From Sunxiuqinia rutila (lineage in GTDB: Bacteria > Bacteroidota > Bacteroidia > Bacteroidales > Prolixibacteraceae), in assembly GCF_050589705.1 (NCBI RefSeq), contig NZ_JBNGOT010000016.1, forward strand, positions 47,964 through 111,963: a stretch of DNA of 64,000 nt, written 5' to 3'. The notes under the pieces are model-generated. The model did not search any database and was not told the DNA's origin. It worked only from the letters and a program-made list of their open reading frames with translations. Position 1 is the stretch's first letter, and each line of letters begins with the position of its first letter. This document shows, one piece after another, positions 8,342-17,671 of the stretch. The position numbers and the translations under genes were made by a program.

Positions 8342-9631
8342 CTATTCATATTGCTGAACAATGGTACCCACCATACGAAGCAAAGCGGTATGCGTATCAA
8401 TAAAATTGTAAATCGCTTGCAGCTCCTGCAGCGAAGTATTCAGATAAATCAGCTGCACATCGCGAAAATTGAACGAATTAATGGCACCGCTTTCAAACTT
8501 CTCCCGGGCAATCTGAAAGTTCAGCTTAGCCGCTTCCATATTTTCACGGGCCACAGAAAGCAACTCCTGCCGAACCAGGTAAAACTCGTACAGATTTGCC
8601 AGTTTGTTATCCAGTTCATGCTTCATTTGCTCCAGCTCAACCAAGCCGTTTTCCTCCTCCAGCCGGGCTATCTGAAGAGCCCTTTTCCGGTTGCCTCCGC
8701 TAAACAAGTTGTAGCTCAGCGTAAAGTTGCCATACATGTTATTGACATTGTTCCATGAAATTCCACTGTTCTCAAAGTCATTGCCGGTACGGGTATGCGT
8801 AGCGCCCCCCGCAAAAGACAGCGTTGGGTAGTATGAACTTTTAGCCGATAAAATAGCATTCTCCAAGAGGTTTTGATTGATGTATTGATTTTTCAAACTT
8901 TTATTATTGGCCACCATTTGAGTCTGCAAGTCAGCCAACACATAAGATACCGGCATCGCCTGAAACTCATCATTCAACTCGTACGAAGCCCCACTGTCAT
9001 CAGCCATTAAAAAAGCCAGATCGCGCAAGGCATTCTTATAAAACACCTGTTGTGAGAGGTAACTTGTTTTATCCGTCAGGTATGCATTTTGGGCCTGAAG
9101 CACCTCAAAAGTCACTGCCGAACCAAGTTCTTTTCGCTGCTGAATCCGCTGATATCGGTCTTCCGACAACAACATCACTTCGTTCAGCACATTCAGCCGC
9201 TCTTTTTCGAGCAAGGCAGCATAATACGCCAGCACCACCGACTGGATCGTCCCCTCCACCATGATCGCGGTATTCTGCTTCGACAGCTCCTCCAGTTCGG
9301 CGAACCGTTGTTTTGTAATCTTCACAGCAAAACCATCAAAAAGCGTCCAGTTCAGGTTCACCCCACCTGAAAACCGATTTTGAATAAAGTCTTCATTGGC
9401 ATTATCATTCAAGGCATAATCCGCCCCTAACGACACGCCAATATACGGATAGCGGCCGGCTGCTCCCCAACTGTTATTGATCGATGCAATCTGCTGTTGT
9501 TGCTTCACCAAAGTGATATCGTAATTATTTTCAAGCGATCGTTTGATGGCTTCTTCCAGACTCAGGCTTGGTTGAGCCTTTAAACTCAGGCTTGCCAGTA
9601 TTAGTAAGAAAAAAACTTTTAGTTGTTTCAT
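8342..9631 (-). CDS. TolC-family outer membrane efflux channel
   Basis: About 429 residues from the ATG at 9631; a GTG two codons upstream is the alternative. Signal peptide MKQLKVFFLLILASLSLKA, then two OEP/TolC repeats rich in coiled-coil sequence. The family opening SLEEAIKRSLENNYDI is at about 24-39 and the second repeat begins near 240. It should form the outer-membrane/periplasmic exit duct for the pump encoded just upstream. The gap to the pump gene is 39 nt, so it is the third gene of an adaptor-pump-channel operon. Substrate unknown; the length is normal for the family. Confidence 0.9.
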   Translation of the reverse strand: MKQLKVFFLLILASLSLKAQPSLSLEEAIKRSLENNYDITLVKQQQQIASINNSWGAAGRYPYIGVSLGADYALNDNANEDFIQNRFSGGVNLNWTLFDGFAVKITKQRFAELEELSKQNTAIMVEGTIQSVVLAYYAALLEKERLNVLNEVMLLSEDRYQRIQQRKELGSAVTFEVLQAQNAYLTDKTSYLSQQVFYKNALRDLAFLMADDSGASYELNDEFQAMPVSYVLADLQTQMVANNKSLKNQYINQNLLENAILSAKSSYYPTLSFAGGATHTRTGNDFENSGISWNNVNNMYGNFTLSYNLFSGGNRKRALQIARLEEENGLVELEQMKHELDNKLANLYEFYLVRQELLSVARENMEAAKLNFQIAREKFESGAINSFNFRDVQLIYLNTSLQELQAIYNFIDTHTALLRMVGTIVQQYE

Positions 9632-9670
9632 AAACACATTCCTATCGTTAACGCAACTTACAAAGTGCTT

Positions 9671-12600
9671 TTAGTTTGATTTTTTGTCATTCACTCCTTG
9701 CCCATCTTCCAGTTTTCTTAAACTGTGGAGGTAAGCAATTTCAACTTCTTCGGGTTCAAATTTACGCCCCTGCCATAACTGCCGGACAACACGCCGAACG
9801 TCATTCAAGATCATGATCAGCGCCGGGAAGAACAACAGGATGAACAAGGTTCCGAAGGCAACACCATACACCAGCGAAATAGCCATGGGAATCAGAAATT
9901 GCGCCTGAAAACTCTTTTCCAGAACCAATGGAAATAATCCGAATGAAGTGGTCAGCGTTGTTAAAATGATGGGACGAAGACGATTTTTACCGGACTCAAC
10001 AATTGCCTCGCGCACTTTCTTGCCCGATTCAATAAGCGAATTGTACTTGGCCAGAAATACAACGGCATCGTTCACAATCACCCCGGTAAGTGCAACGATT
10101 CCCCACAAACTTAAAATTGAAACAGGCTTTCCATGAATACCGTGGCCCCAAATAGATCCGAGTACCGCCAAAGGAATCATAATTAAAATCAACAAGGGTT
10201 GTTCAAACGACTTGAAGTTGATCATCAGAATAAAGACAATCATCAAAAAGGCCAAGGGGAAATAAATAACCATGTCCGACATGTTTCGCTGACTTTCTTT
10301 TTGCTGCCCCTGATACTCCACCCGAATTCCTGAATGCAGGGCCAGCAATTCCGGCATGATGCCCTGCTCAATTTGCGCCAGAATTTCGGTCACGGAGGCA
10401 TCCGGATCAACCAATTCCGCACTCACCCGGATTTCGCGTTTCCCATTGAAACGTTGAATGTTAACCGGACCACGTTCCAGGTTATAATCAACCAGCTCGG
10501 CCAAAGGATAATCGCCCGCAACCGTTTTTATTTTCATGCGTTCCATTTGGCCCAGGGTTGTCCGGTCTTCCCTTGGGTAACGCACCCAAATCCGCAATTC
10601 ATCGCGCCCTTCCTGAATCCGCTGAGCCTGCCCACCGTAAAACCCTTGGCGCACCTGACTGGCAATGGAAGACTCGGTCAGGCCAAGCATGTAAGCAATC
10701 GGCTTCAGTTTTAACCGAACCTCTTGTTTTCCCAAGGCATTGTTATCCACCACATCTTTCAGTTGGGGCATCTCCTCGAGTTTCTCCATCAGGAAATCGC
10801 GCCCCGATTCCAACTCTTCAATGTTGCGCGAAAGCAAACTGATGGAAACCGGATCGCCAAACCGTCCGCGCGCACCAATGGTAAACTTCTCCGCTTCCAG
10901 CACGGGCCCCACTTTCTTAGTCACCCGGTTGATTATTTCATAGGTACTGATGCCGGTTTCTTCTGAGTTCCGTGGAAAAACATTGATATTTCCGGCATGT
11001 GCCCCCGATTCCTGCCCATCAAAAGCAACTCCCATATTCACAAAGGCATTGTCAATAATATCAATCGTATCGTTATATTCTTTTTTCAACTCCTCGTTCA
11101 CCTCCCAAACGGCTTGCTCAAAGCGCGTCAGGTAAGCCATCGTTTGCGCTTCTCCCTGCCCGGGAGTGAAGGCGATATTAATGTTGAATGAATCGAACTC
11201 CATGCGTGGGAAGAAGGTGGTTTTAATAATTTGCCCACCGATCAGTCCGGCCGTTATTAAAACCATGGCCAGCGGAACACCAATAACGACATACCGCCAC
11301 TGCACAATCAGCTTCAATACGCGATCATAGGCATAGTCGCGCAACCAATTAAACATTCTCTCGGTATACTTCCGGAATCCCTTTGTTCGCGAATCCATGC
11401 TTCGTTTACTCAAAACATGCTCATTTCCAAGGTGAGCCGGAAGCACCAAAAAAGCTTCGAAGAGCGAGAAGAACAAGCTGGCACATACGATGAAAGCCAT
11501 TTCATGCATCATTTCCATCCTTCCGGTAATGAAAAACAAAGGAGAAAACGCAATAATGGTTGTGGTAATCGAAGTAAGCACAGCAGGAATCACCTCCACT
11601 GTTCCATCAATGGCTGCACGCATGGGGCTTTTCCCCATCTCGAAATGCTGGAAAATATTTTCACCGATCACAATCCCGTCATCCACCAAAATTCCGATTA
11701 CCAGAATCATTCCAAAAAGCGAGATCATATTGATGGTTACTCCCATCAGGTTGGCCACAATAAACATGGCCAGAAAAGAAGCCGGAATTCCCCAGGCTAC
11801 CCACAAGGCCAGTCGTGTACTGAGCATAAATGCCAGCGCCAAAACTACCAGGAACAGCCCCTGCAAACCATTGGTGTATAGCAAGTCCAAACGACTATGC
11901 AGCAACTCGAGGAACGAAAATGTCACCCCAACTTCGACTCCCGGATGCCTGGCGTTAAATTCTTCCACATATTGATGGACATACTCATCAATATCTTCCA
12001 GGTCTTCTACAATCAATTTTGAGATACTGATGGTCACCACCGGTTTTCCCTTACGCAAACTTTTGGTGGGCACATCGGCAAATTTCTTTTTCACCTCAGC
12101 CACATCGCGAATCCGGATGATGCTTCCATCCATATTCGCCCGCAGGACGATGTCTCCAATTTTATTGGGGTCAGCACTTCGGGATCGCAGACGAATGATC
12201 AATTCTTCCTGCATGGACCGGATCTCTCCCCCTGAAACATCCCGGTTATTTTGCGAAATGGCATTTTCCAGGTCGGTAAAAGTAATGCCATAACGCAGCA
12301 GATCGTGTTCGGTCGCTTCCACGGAAATTTCCAACTGCGGAAATCCATAAATATCCACCTGACTCACTCTTCCTGAAGCCAGCAACTCTTCTTCAACCTG
12401 TTGCGCGTATTCCTTCAGGGTCATCAGGTCCACTTCGCCACTCATGCGCAGAAACAGGGCCCGCGAGGTAGTTCGTTGTTTGAAAACAATGGGGCGCTCG
12501 GCAGCCGAAGGAAATGAAGAAATTCCATCCACCGCATTCTTCACCTCAATTAAGGTTTCATCAATGTCGATGTCACCCGTAATTTCAATTTGTACCCGTG

Positions 12601-12868
12601 CCGAATTTTCCGAAGAAGTTGAAGTGATTTCATAAATTCCGGGAATTCCTCTTACAGCTTCTTCAATACGCGAAGTAACCCCTTCTTCCATTTCCACCGG
12701 AGAAGCCCCCGGATAAAAAACCGATACGTAGATATTTTTAGAAGGCCTTTCCGGGAAGAAAGACTTTTTCATCGTATACATGCTTAACCCGCCAATTACC
12801 AGCAAGAAAACCAAAATCAGGTTCGCATAGAACGGAAATCGCACAAACGTTTCAACTGCCTTTCTCAT
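9671..12868 (-). CDS. RND-family inner-membrane efflux pump (AcrB/HAE1-like)
   Basis: 1065 residues from the ATG at 12868, preferred because MRKAVETFVRF is the usual amphipathic N-terminus; the frame opens ten codons earlier. Twelve membrane segments are expected: one near the N-terminus, blocks at about 340-480 and 540-560, and a last block at about 870-1040, with two large periplasmic porter loops. The fourth-helix region GILVDDGIVIGENI carries the acidic proton-relay pair. The equivalent C-terminal helix reads TGVIVNDAVVFLAKY. It overlaps the adaptor stop by 17 nt, indicating translational coupling. Drug versus metal specificity is not readable; the sequence is closer to HAE1 than to CusA. 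Confidence 0.94.
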   Translation of the reverse strand: MRKAVETFVRFPFYANLILVFLLVIGGLSMYTMKKSFFPERPSKNIYVSVFYPGASPVEMEEGVTSRIEEAVRGIPGIYEITSTSSENSARVQIEITGDIDIDETLIEVKNAVDGISSFPSAAERPIVFKQRTTSRALFLRMSGEVDLMTLKEYAQQVEEELLASGRVSQVDIYGFPQLEISVEATEHDLLRYGITFTDLENAISQNNRDVSGGEIRSMQEELIIRLRSRSADPNKIGDIVLRANMDGSIIRIRDVAEVKKKFADVPTKSLRKGKPVVTISISKLIVEDLEDIDEYVHQYVEEFNARHPGVEVGVTFSFLELLHSRLDLLYTNGLQGLFLVVLALAFMLSTRLALWVAWGIPASFLAMFIVANLMGVTINMISLFGMILVIGILVDDGIVIGENIFQHFEMGKSPMRAAIDGTVEVIPAVLTSITTTIIAFSPLFFITGRMEMMHEMAFIVCASLFFSLFEAFLVLPAHLGNEHVLSKRSMDSRTKGFRKYTERMFNWLRDYAYDRVLKLIVQWRYVVIGVPLAMVLITAGLIGGQIIKTTFFPRMEFDSFNINIAFTPGQGEAQTMAYLTRFEQAVWEVNEELKKEYNDTIDIIDNAFVNMGVAFDGQESGAHAGNINVFPRNSEETGISTYEIINRVTKKVGPVLEAEKFTIGARGRFGDPVSISLLSRNIEELESGRDFLMEKLEEMPQLKDVVDNNALGKQEVRLKLKPIAYMLGLTESSIASQVRQGFYGGQAQRIQEGRDELRIWVRYPREDRTTLGQMERMKIKTVAGDYPLAELVDYNLERGPVNIQRFNGKREIRVSAELVDPDASVTEILAQIEQGIMPELLALHSGIRVEYQGQQKESQRNMSDMVIYFPLAFLMIVFILMINFKSFEQPLLILIMIPLAVLGSIWGHGIHGKPVSILSLWGIVALTGVIVNDAVVFLAKYNSLIESGKKVREAIVESGKNRLRPIILTTLTTSFGLFPLVLEKSFQAQFLIPMAISLVYGVAFGTLFILLFFPALIMILNDVRRVVRQLWQGRKFEPEEVEIAYLHSLRKLEDGQGVNDKKSN

Positions 12869-14030
12869 CCTTGTTCTTTTTCGTTGGTGTATTTCCACTT
12901 ACCTGTGCTTTGAGTATTTCTACCGGCGTGCGCTCTTTAACATTGATCAAGGCCTCCTGAACCACGTAGGTTCCTTCGTCCAGGCCATCAAAAATTAAGG
13001 TCGAGGTATTTACTTTAATGATATTGATTTGCTGTTTCTGCAAATAACCGTCAACAACGGTAAACACGGTATTGGTATTGAACACCGCACTGCGGGGAAT
13101 CTCCATGGCCCCCTCAATTAAATACCCCGGAAACTCAACCGACAAAAACTCGCCGGCAAGCAATTCAACATCGGGTTGGGGAGTAACTTTAACAAACACA
13201 CTGCGCGACTGCGAATTCTGATCGACAAACGCCGCCTTACGCACAACTGTTCCTTCCAAATTTTTGTGCTGTCCGGTAATCACCTTCACCCGGTCGCCCA
13301 GTTTAATCCATTTCGAAAAGCCATTTTCAACAGGAACTTCCAGCTCCAGCATATCGGTGCGAATCATTTTAGCAATTTGCCCCCCAGTGTTCACATACGC
13401 TCCTACTTCGTGGTTCACCTGTGTAAATGTGCCGTTAAAAGGAGCATACATGGAGTGACGTTCCAAACGTTTTTCATCCTGACGGATGCTGTAGAAATCA
13501 TTCAGAATCCCCTGACTCGCCAAAAAAACTTTCAGTTTTTCATTGTCGTACGCCGGCATGTCCGGTAGTTCCTTGTTCAGATCAATTCGATTGAAGAAAT
13601 CCTGAAAGGCTTGATAACTGTCCGGAAAGTCTATTTTCAGATCGGGCAAAATATTGGTCAGACTTTTCAAAAAAACACTTTTTTTGCTTTTCAGGGCCAG
13701 CTCCATTTCATCTTTGTAGATACTGGCCAAATGCTGCCCTTTTTTAAACGAAGCCCCTTTTTTCAGGCTAACTGCTCCGGCTTCAATTTTCCCGGCTGCT
13801 TCAGCTACCAGCAACACCTCATTGCCGGCAATCACCCCACCCAAGGCAGTAACTCCCGAGACGATATCCTCATAAACAACCTGCTTGGCTGACACATAGC
13901 GTTTCACTTCAGCTGCAGGCCCTTGTTTGGGTTCGGGTTTCATCGAAATAAATAGTTTTGACAAAGCCGCCGATCCTCCCAGGAGAACAATCAGGGCAAT
14001 GACAACAAACGTTATTTTTCTCCAATTCAT
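12852..14030 (-). CDS. RND efflux periplasmic adaptor (membrane fusion protein)
   Basis: 392 residues. An N-terminal membrane anchor (about 6-28) is followed by a barrel-sandwich/lipoyl-like domain split around a helical hairpin: EVLLVAEAAGKIEAG at about 71-85 and MYAPFNGTFTQVNHEVGAYV near 195-215. A beta-barrel domain (ELEVPVENGFSKWIKLGDRV) and a membrane-proximal domain follow. It links the pump to the TolC-like channel. It is first in the operon, with about 500 nt of divergent intergenic DNA upstream that contains inverted repeats. No lipobox cysteine is seen, so it is held by the N-terminal helix. Confidence 0.92.
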   Translation of the reverse strand: MNWRKITFVVIALIVLLGGSAALSKLFISMKPEPKQGPAAEVKRYVSAKQVVYEDIVSGVTALGGVIAGNEVLLVAEAAGKIEAGAVSLKKGASFKKGQHLASIYKDEMELALKSKKSVFLKSLTNILPDLKIDFPDSYQAFQDFFNRIDLNKELPDMPAYDNEKLKVFLASQGILNDFYSIRQDEKRLERHSMYAPFNGTFTQVNHEVGAYVNTGGQIAKMIRTDMLELEVPVENGFSKWIKLGDRVKVITGQHKNLEGTVVRKAAFVDQNSQSRSVFVKVTPQPDVELLAGEFLSVEFPGYLIEGAMEIPRSAVFNTNTVFTVVDGYLQKQQINIIKVNTSTLIFDGLDEGTYVVQEALINVKERTPVEILKAQVSGNTPTKKNKDEKGS

Positions 14031-14216
14031 GCGATTTTATTGATAGGTTAATGTTAGTATGATATCCGTAATACAAAGAATCTATTTGGTCCGACAGAAA
14101 ATTATATGTGCAAAGCCAGCCCAACGAGCGAAAACTCGTCCAAAACAAAACGTCCCGCACAGGGCATCAAACTATGGACCAGCACAAATCAGCTGCAAAA
14201 TATAAAATCATGAATG

Positions 14217-14241
14217 AAAGTCTTTACTTTAAAAAGACTTT
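14217..14241. repeat. 9-7-9 inverted repeat, candidate operator
   Basis: Perfect arms AAAGTCTTT and AAAGACTTT around ACTTTAA. It lies 187 nt upstream of the efflux adaptor start. No regulator gene is adjacent, so the binder is unknown. Confidence 0.4.
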
Positions 14242-14486
14242 ATTTGCTGAAAACGGTCTCTTTGTCATATAATAACCTAAGACCTGATTTTTTGTTGATC
14301 GTTTAATTGGGTTAACAAAATCGTATTGTTCTCCAAACGAGCTACAATATCCGATGATAATCCCAATGCCTCACCCAATTAAATGTAAATATTTCTAAAC
14401 AGAAGAAAAAAGTTGATGCGCGTTGCCCATTCGCCAGCATAATTTAAAAACAACGAATATTTCTCCATGCATAAAACAGATTTATA

Positions 14487-14494
14487 TACCTTTG
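14487..14494 (+). promoter_or_regulatory. promoter -7 element (TACCTTTG) of the nadB operon
   Basis: Exact match to the Bacteroidota TAnnTTTG motif, 32 nt before the nadB ATG. No clear -33 TTG is seen at the usual spacing. Confidence 0.45.
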
Positions 14495-14526
14495 CCTTTC
14501 TGACTTATTGAGAACTTTCAAAGTAA

Positions 14527-16098
14527 ATGCAAGTATTAAATTTTGATACCATTGTTATTGGCAGTGGCTTAGCAGGCTTAGCAGCAGCCTATCATGCGTC
14601 GAAACACGGAACCGTTGCTATCCTTTCAAAATCACAGTTGGACACCAGCAACTCCTACTATGCACAGGGAGGCATTGCCGGTGCAATAGCCGAGGAAGAT
14701 TCCCCCGAATTACATTATCACGACACGGTTGTTGCCGGGCGTGGGCTCTGTGAAAAGGAGGCCGTTCAACTGTTGGTAAACGAAGGCCGTGACCGAATTC
14801 TGGAGCTGATTGAGCTGGGAATGCAGTTTGACAAAAAAGACGGCGACTACGTTTTAGGACTGGAGGGCGGCCACAGCAAGCGTCGGATTTTGCACGCCGG
14901 CGGCGATGCGACCGGAAAAGCGCTGACCTGCTTCCTGCTGCAGGTTGTGCAAGAACAGCCCAACATTACGTCATTCGAATATACGGCAGTAACCAGGCTG
15001 CTCATGGAGGACGGACAGTGTACCGGCGTTCAGGCCATTGACTTTATCACAGGCAAAAGCATGCTTGTAACCGCCAAAGCCAGTATTCTGGCCACGGGCG
15101 GGCTTTCGCGCCTGTTCAGCCGAACCACCAACCCACATACGGCAACAGGCGACGGAATTGCTTTAGCTTATGAGGCCGGCGCCGAACTGGCTGACATGGA
15201 ATTCATTCAATTTCACCCGTCAGCCCTTTACCTGAAAGACAAAGACGCCTTTTTAATTAGCGAAGCAGTCCGCGGAGAAGGAGCCTGGCTGCTCAACGCC
15301 AATGGTGAACGCTTTATGAAAGAAGTACACCCGTTGGCCGAACTGGCTCCGCGCGACATTGTGGCCTTCTCCATTTACCGGCAGATGCAAAAGCTGAAAA
15401 GCCCACACATCTACCTGAGCTTAAAACACCTGAACCCGGAAAAAATAAAAACACGTTTTTCAACCATCTACAATAAACTGAAAGAGTACGGCTACGACAT
15501 GACCTCCGACCTGCTACCGATTGCTCCGGCAGCACATTACATGGTTGGCGGCATCAGAACCGACCTAAACGGAGAAACCAACATCCCCGGGCTATTTGCC
15601 TGCGGCGAGGTTGCTTCAACCGGAGTAATGGGTTCCAACCGGCTTGCCAGCAACTCTTTGCTCGAGTGTCTGGTATTTGGAAAACGGGCTAGTGAGCAAG
15701 CCGCAAAACGCAAACCCCTGTCGCCAAAGCAAACAGCACCAGCTGCACTTTCCAACGATCCGAGAAACGAAGAAGCATTCCTTCTTCTCAAAAACAAGGT
15801 TGCTGATTTAATGTCGGAGAAAGTTGGTATTGTACGCAACGGGAAACAACTGGAGGAGACGATAATCCAACTGGAGGCCCTGCTCAAGCAGCTTCCGGCT
15901 GAAATAACCGACTACAATGAATTAAAAGCCAAACAGATTATACAGATCTGCCTGTTGATTAGCCGGTCGGCCTTGCTACGAGAGGAAAGCCGTGGCGGTC
16001 ATATCCGGGAAGATTTCCAACACGAGTCTCCCGACTTCAGGCTACATATCATTCAACAAAAAAATAAAGAACCACTATTTATCCCCATTCAAAAATGA
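14527..16098 (+). CDS. nadB: L-aspartate oxidase
   Basis: 523 residues; oxidises L-aspartate to iminoaspartate with FAD, the first step of de novo NAD synthesis in the cytoplasm. The dinucleotide-binding motif GSGLAGLAAAYHA sits at about 12-24, the flavin loop SNSYYAQGGIAGA near 41-53, and the substrate-side block EFIQFHPSALY near 235. The C-terminal helical region starts around 420. Normal length. It overlaps nadC at ATGATGA. The partner quinolinate synthase gene nadA is not in this operon and must be elsewhere. Confidence 0.96.
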   Translation: MQVLNFDTIVIGSGLAGLAAAYHASKHGTVAILSKSQLDTSNSYYAQGGIAGAIAEEDSPELHYHDTVVAGRGLCEKEAVQLLVNEGRDRILELIELGMQFDKKDGDYVLGLEGGHSKRRILHAGGDATGKALTCFLLQVVQEQPNITSFEYTAVTRLLMEDGQCTGVQAIDFITGKSMLVTAKASILATGGLSRLFSRTTNPHTATGDGIALAYEAGAELADMEFIQFHPSALYLKDKDAFLISEAVRGEGAWLLNANGERFMKEVHPLAELAPRDIVAFSIYRQMQKLKSPHIYLSLKHLNPEKIKTRFSTIYNKLKEYGYDMTSDLLPIAPAAHYMVGGIRTDLNGETNIPGLFACGEVASTGVMGSNRLASNSLLECLVFGKRASEQAAKRKPLSPKQTAPAALSNDPRNEEAFLLLKNKVADLMSEKVGIVRNGKQLEETIIQLEALLKQLPAEITDYNELKAKQIIQICLLISRSALLREESRGGHIREDFQHESPDFRLHIIQQKNKEPLFIPIQK

Positions 16099-16940
16099 TG
16101 AACGCACAAGAACTTGAAGCAGCTAAAACATTAATTCAGCTGGCACTGGACGAAGATGTTGCAACAGGCGACATAACCACCGATAACCTCATTCCGGCAG
16201 AAACCCGCCGCAAAGCCTACATGGTAGCCAAAGCCGATGGTGTAATTGCCGGCTTGCCCATTGCCGAAATGGTTTTTCGCCACTTTGATGAAAGCCTTGT
16301 TTGGGAACCTCAGGTGGAAGAAGGTGCCCGCGTTACCAACGGTACCGTGTTGGTGCGTTTCGAAGCATCCTACCGGGCTTTGCTGACAGCCGAACGTACA
16401 GCACTGAACTTTTTCCAACGCCTGTCGGGCATTGCCACCATGTCGGCCAAATATGCCGATGCGGTAAAAGACACGAAAACGGTGATTCTGGACACGCGCA
16501 AAACCCTGCCCGGATTCCGCATGCTGGATAAATACGCTGTCAAAACCGGAGGAGCCAGCAATCATCGCATTGGATTGTACGACATGGTGATGATTAAAGA
16601 CAACCACATTGAAGTGGCTGGCGGAATTACTCCGGCCGTGGAGCAAATCAAAAGTAAAATTCCGGCAGATATCAAAATCGAAGTGGAAACCACTACTCTT
16701 GAGCAGGTGAAGGAAGCTGTAGAAGCCAAAGCTGACATTATTATGCTCGATAATATGGATAACGAAACCATGACAAAAGCCGTGCAACTGATTGCCGGAA
16801 GAGCCAAGGTGGAAGCTTCGGGGAACATGACTATCGAACGCTTAAAAGGCGTGGCTGCCACCGGGGTTGACTACATTTCAATTGGAGCCTTGACCCATTC
16901 GGTACAAGCTATGGACATCAGTCAGCGATTGGAAGAATGA
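16095..16940 (+). CDS. nadC: nicotinate-nucleotide pyrophosphorylase (carboxylating)
   Basis: 281 residues, or 280 if the second ATG at 16098 is used; both starts overlap the nadB stop. Converts quinolinate and PRPP to nicotinate mononucleotide. Visible blocks: EDVATGDITTD (about 16-26), the PRPP/quinolinate site LDTRKTLPGFRMLDK, then KTGGASNHRIGL and MIKDNHI, and the barrel motifs EVETTTLEQV and IMLDNM. Ends with GVDYISIGALTHS. It shares an ATGA overlap with coaX, so nadB, nadC and coaX are translationally coupled. Confidence 0.96.
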   Translation: MMNAQELEAAKTLIQLALDEDVATGDITTDNLIPAETRRKAYMVAKADGVIAGLPIAEMVFRHFDESLVWEPQVEEGARVTNGTVLVRFEASYRALLTAERTALNFFQRLSGIATMSAKYADAVKDTKTVILDTRKTLPGFRMLDKYAVKTGGASNHRIGLYDMVMIKDNHIEVAGGITPAVEQIKSKIPADIKIEVETTTLEQVKEAVEAKADIIMLDNMDNETMTKAVQLIAGRAKVEASGNMTIERLKGVAATGVDYISIGALTHSVQAMDISQRLEE

Positions 16941-17671
16941 ACTTGGTTATTGACATAGGAAACAGCCGCATCAAGCTGGCTCTATTCAACGAACGTGACC
17001 TCATGTTCAACGTTCCTCTCGACGAGCTAAAGCCTGATCACATTCAGGTTTTACTGGATGAACATGATGATTTAAAGCATGCAATCGTTTCCTCGGTGCG
17101 CGATTACCCGCAGGAGCTAAACGATTTCCTGAAGCATTCGTTTGAAACCTTCATTGAGCTGGATGCCAATACGCCTGTGCCAATTACCAACCGGTACCAG
17201 ACGCCGGAAACATTGGGGAAAGATCGGCTGGCAGCTGCCGTAGGTGCCACCGAGCTTTTTCCACATCAAAATGTGCTCGTCATTGATGCGGGAACAGCAA
17301 TCACCTATGAAATAATAACCGCCAATCATGAGTATTTAGGCGGAAATATCTCACCCGGGCTGGAAACCCGTTTCAAATCGCTGCATCAGTTCACCGGTAA
17401 GCTCCCACTTCTACATGCCACCGATGACTTCAAAATGCTTGGCACTGACACCGATTCAGCCATCCGCGCTGGCGTGCAAGTCGGCCTCCTGTTTGAAGTT
17501 GAACAGTATTTAGACTACTTTAACACTATTTACGAAAATTTACAAGTCATTATTACCGGGGGCGATGCTAAATTCTTTGATAAGAAATTAAAAAATTCCA
17601 TCTTTGTAAACTTTAATTTAACACTCATCGGTTTAAACAGAATTCTGGAATACAATGTTAAAAACACTTAG
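16937..17671 (+). CDS. coaX: type III pantothenate kinase
   Basis: 244 residues; ATP-dependent phosphorylation of pantothenate, the first step of CoA synthesis. ASKHA-fold motifs: DIGNSRIKLALF (phosphate 1, residues 5-16), the family block GKDRLAAAVGA, DAGTAITYE (phosphate 2) and GGNISPGLETR. The type III enzyme is the usual kinase of Bacteroidota. It overlaps nadC by 4 nt and the next gene by 17 nt, so cofactor synthesis is physically fused to the downstream envelope genes. Confidence 0.95.
   Translation: MNLVIDIGNSRIKLALFNERDLMFNVPLDELKPDHIQVLLDEHDDLKHAIVSSVRDYPQELNDFLKHSFETFIELDANTPVPITNRYQTPETLGKDRLAAAVGATELFPHQNVLVIDAGTAITYEIITANHEYLGGNISPGLETRFKSLHQFTGKLPLLHATDDFKMLGTDTDSAIRAGVQVGLLFEVEQYLDYFNTIYENLQVIITGGDAKFFDKKLKNSIFVNFNLTLIGLNRILEYNVKNT

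Larger units (their letters stand above)
14031..14526. other. divergent control region between efflux operon and nad operon
   Basis: 496 nt without a credible gene. Contents: a 9-7-9 inverted repeat AAAGTCTTT (14217-14225) / AAAGACTTT (14233-14241); an 11-bp element TTTAATTGGGT (14302-14312) repeated inverted as ACCCAATTAAA (14373-14383); and a promoter -7 match at 14487-14494. The first two are candidate operators. Confidence 0.45.

Noticed and set aside
11417..11975. Two 154-161 codon frames antisense to the RND pump
   Set aside because: His/Asn-rich or Ile/Ser-rich shadow translations of conserved membrane segments.
16131..16787. 218-codon frame antisense to nadC
   Set aside because: Low-complexity His/Phe-rich translation typical of a shadow; nadC on the other strand is certain.
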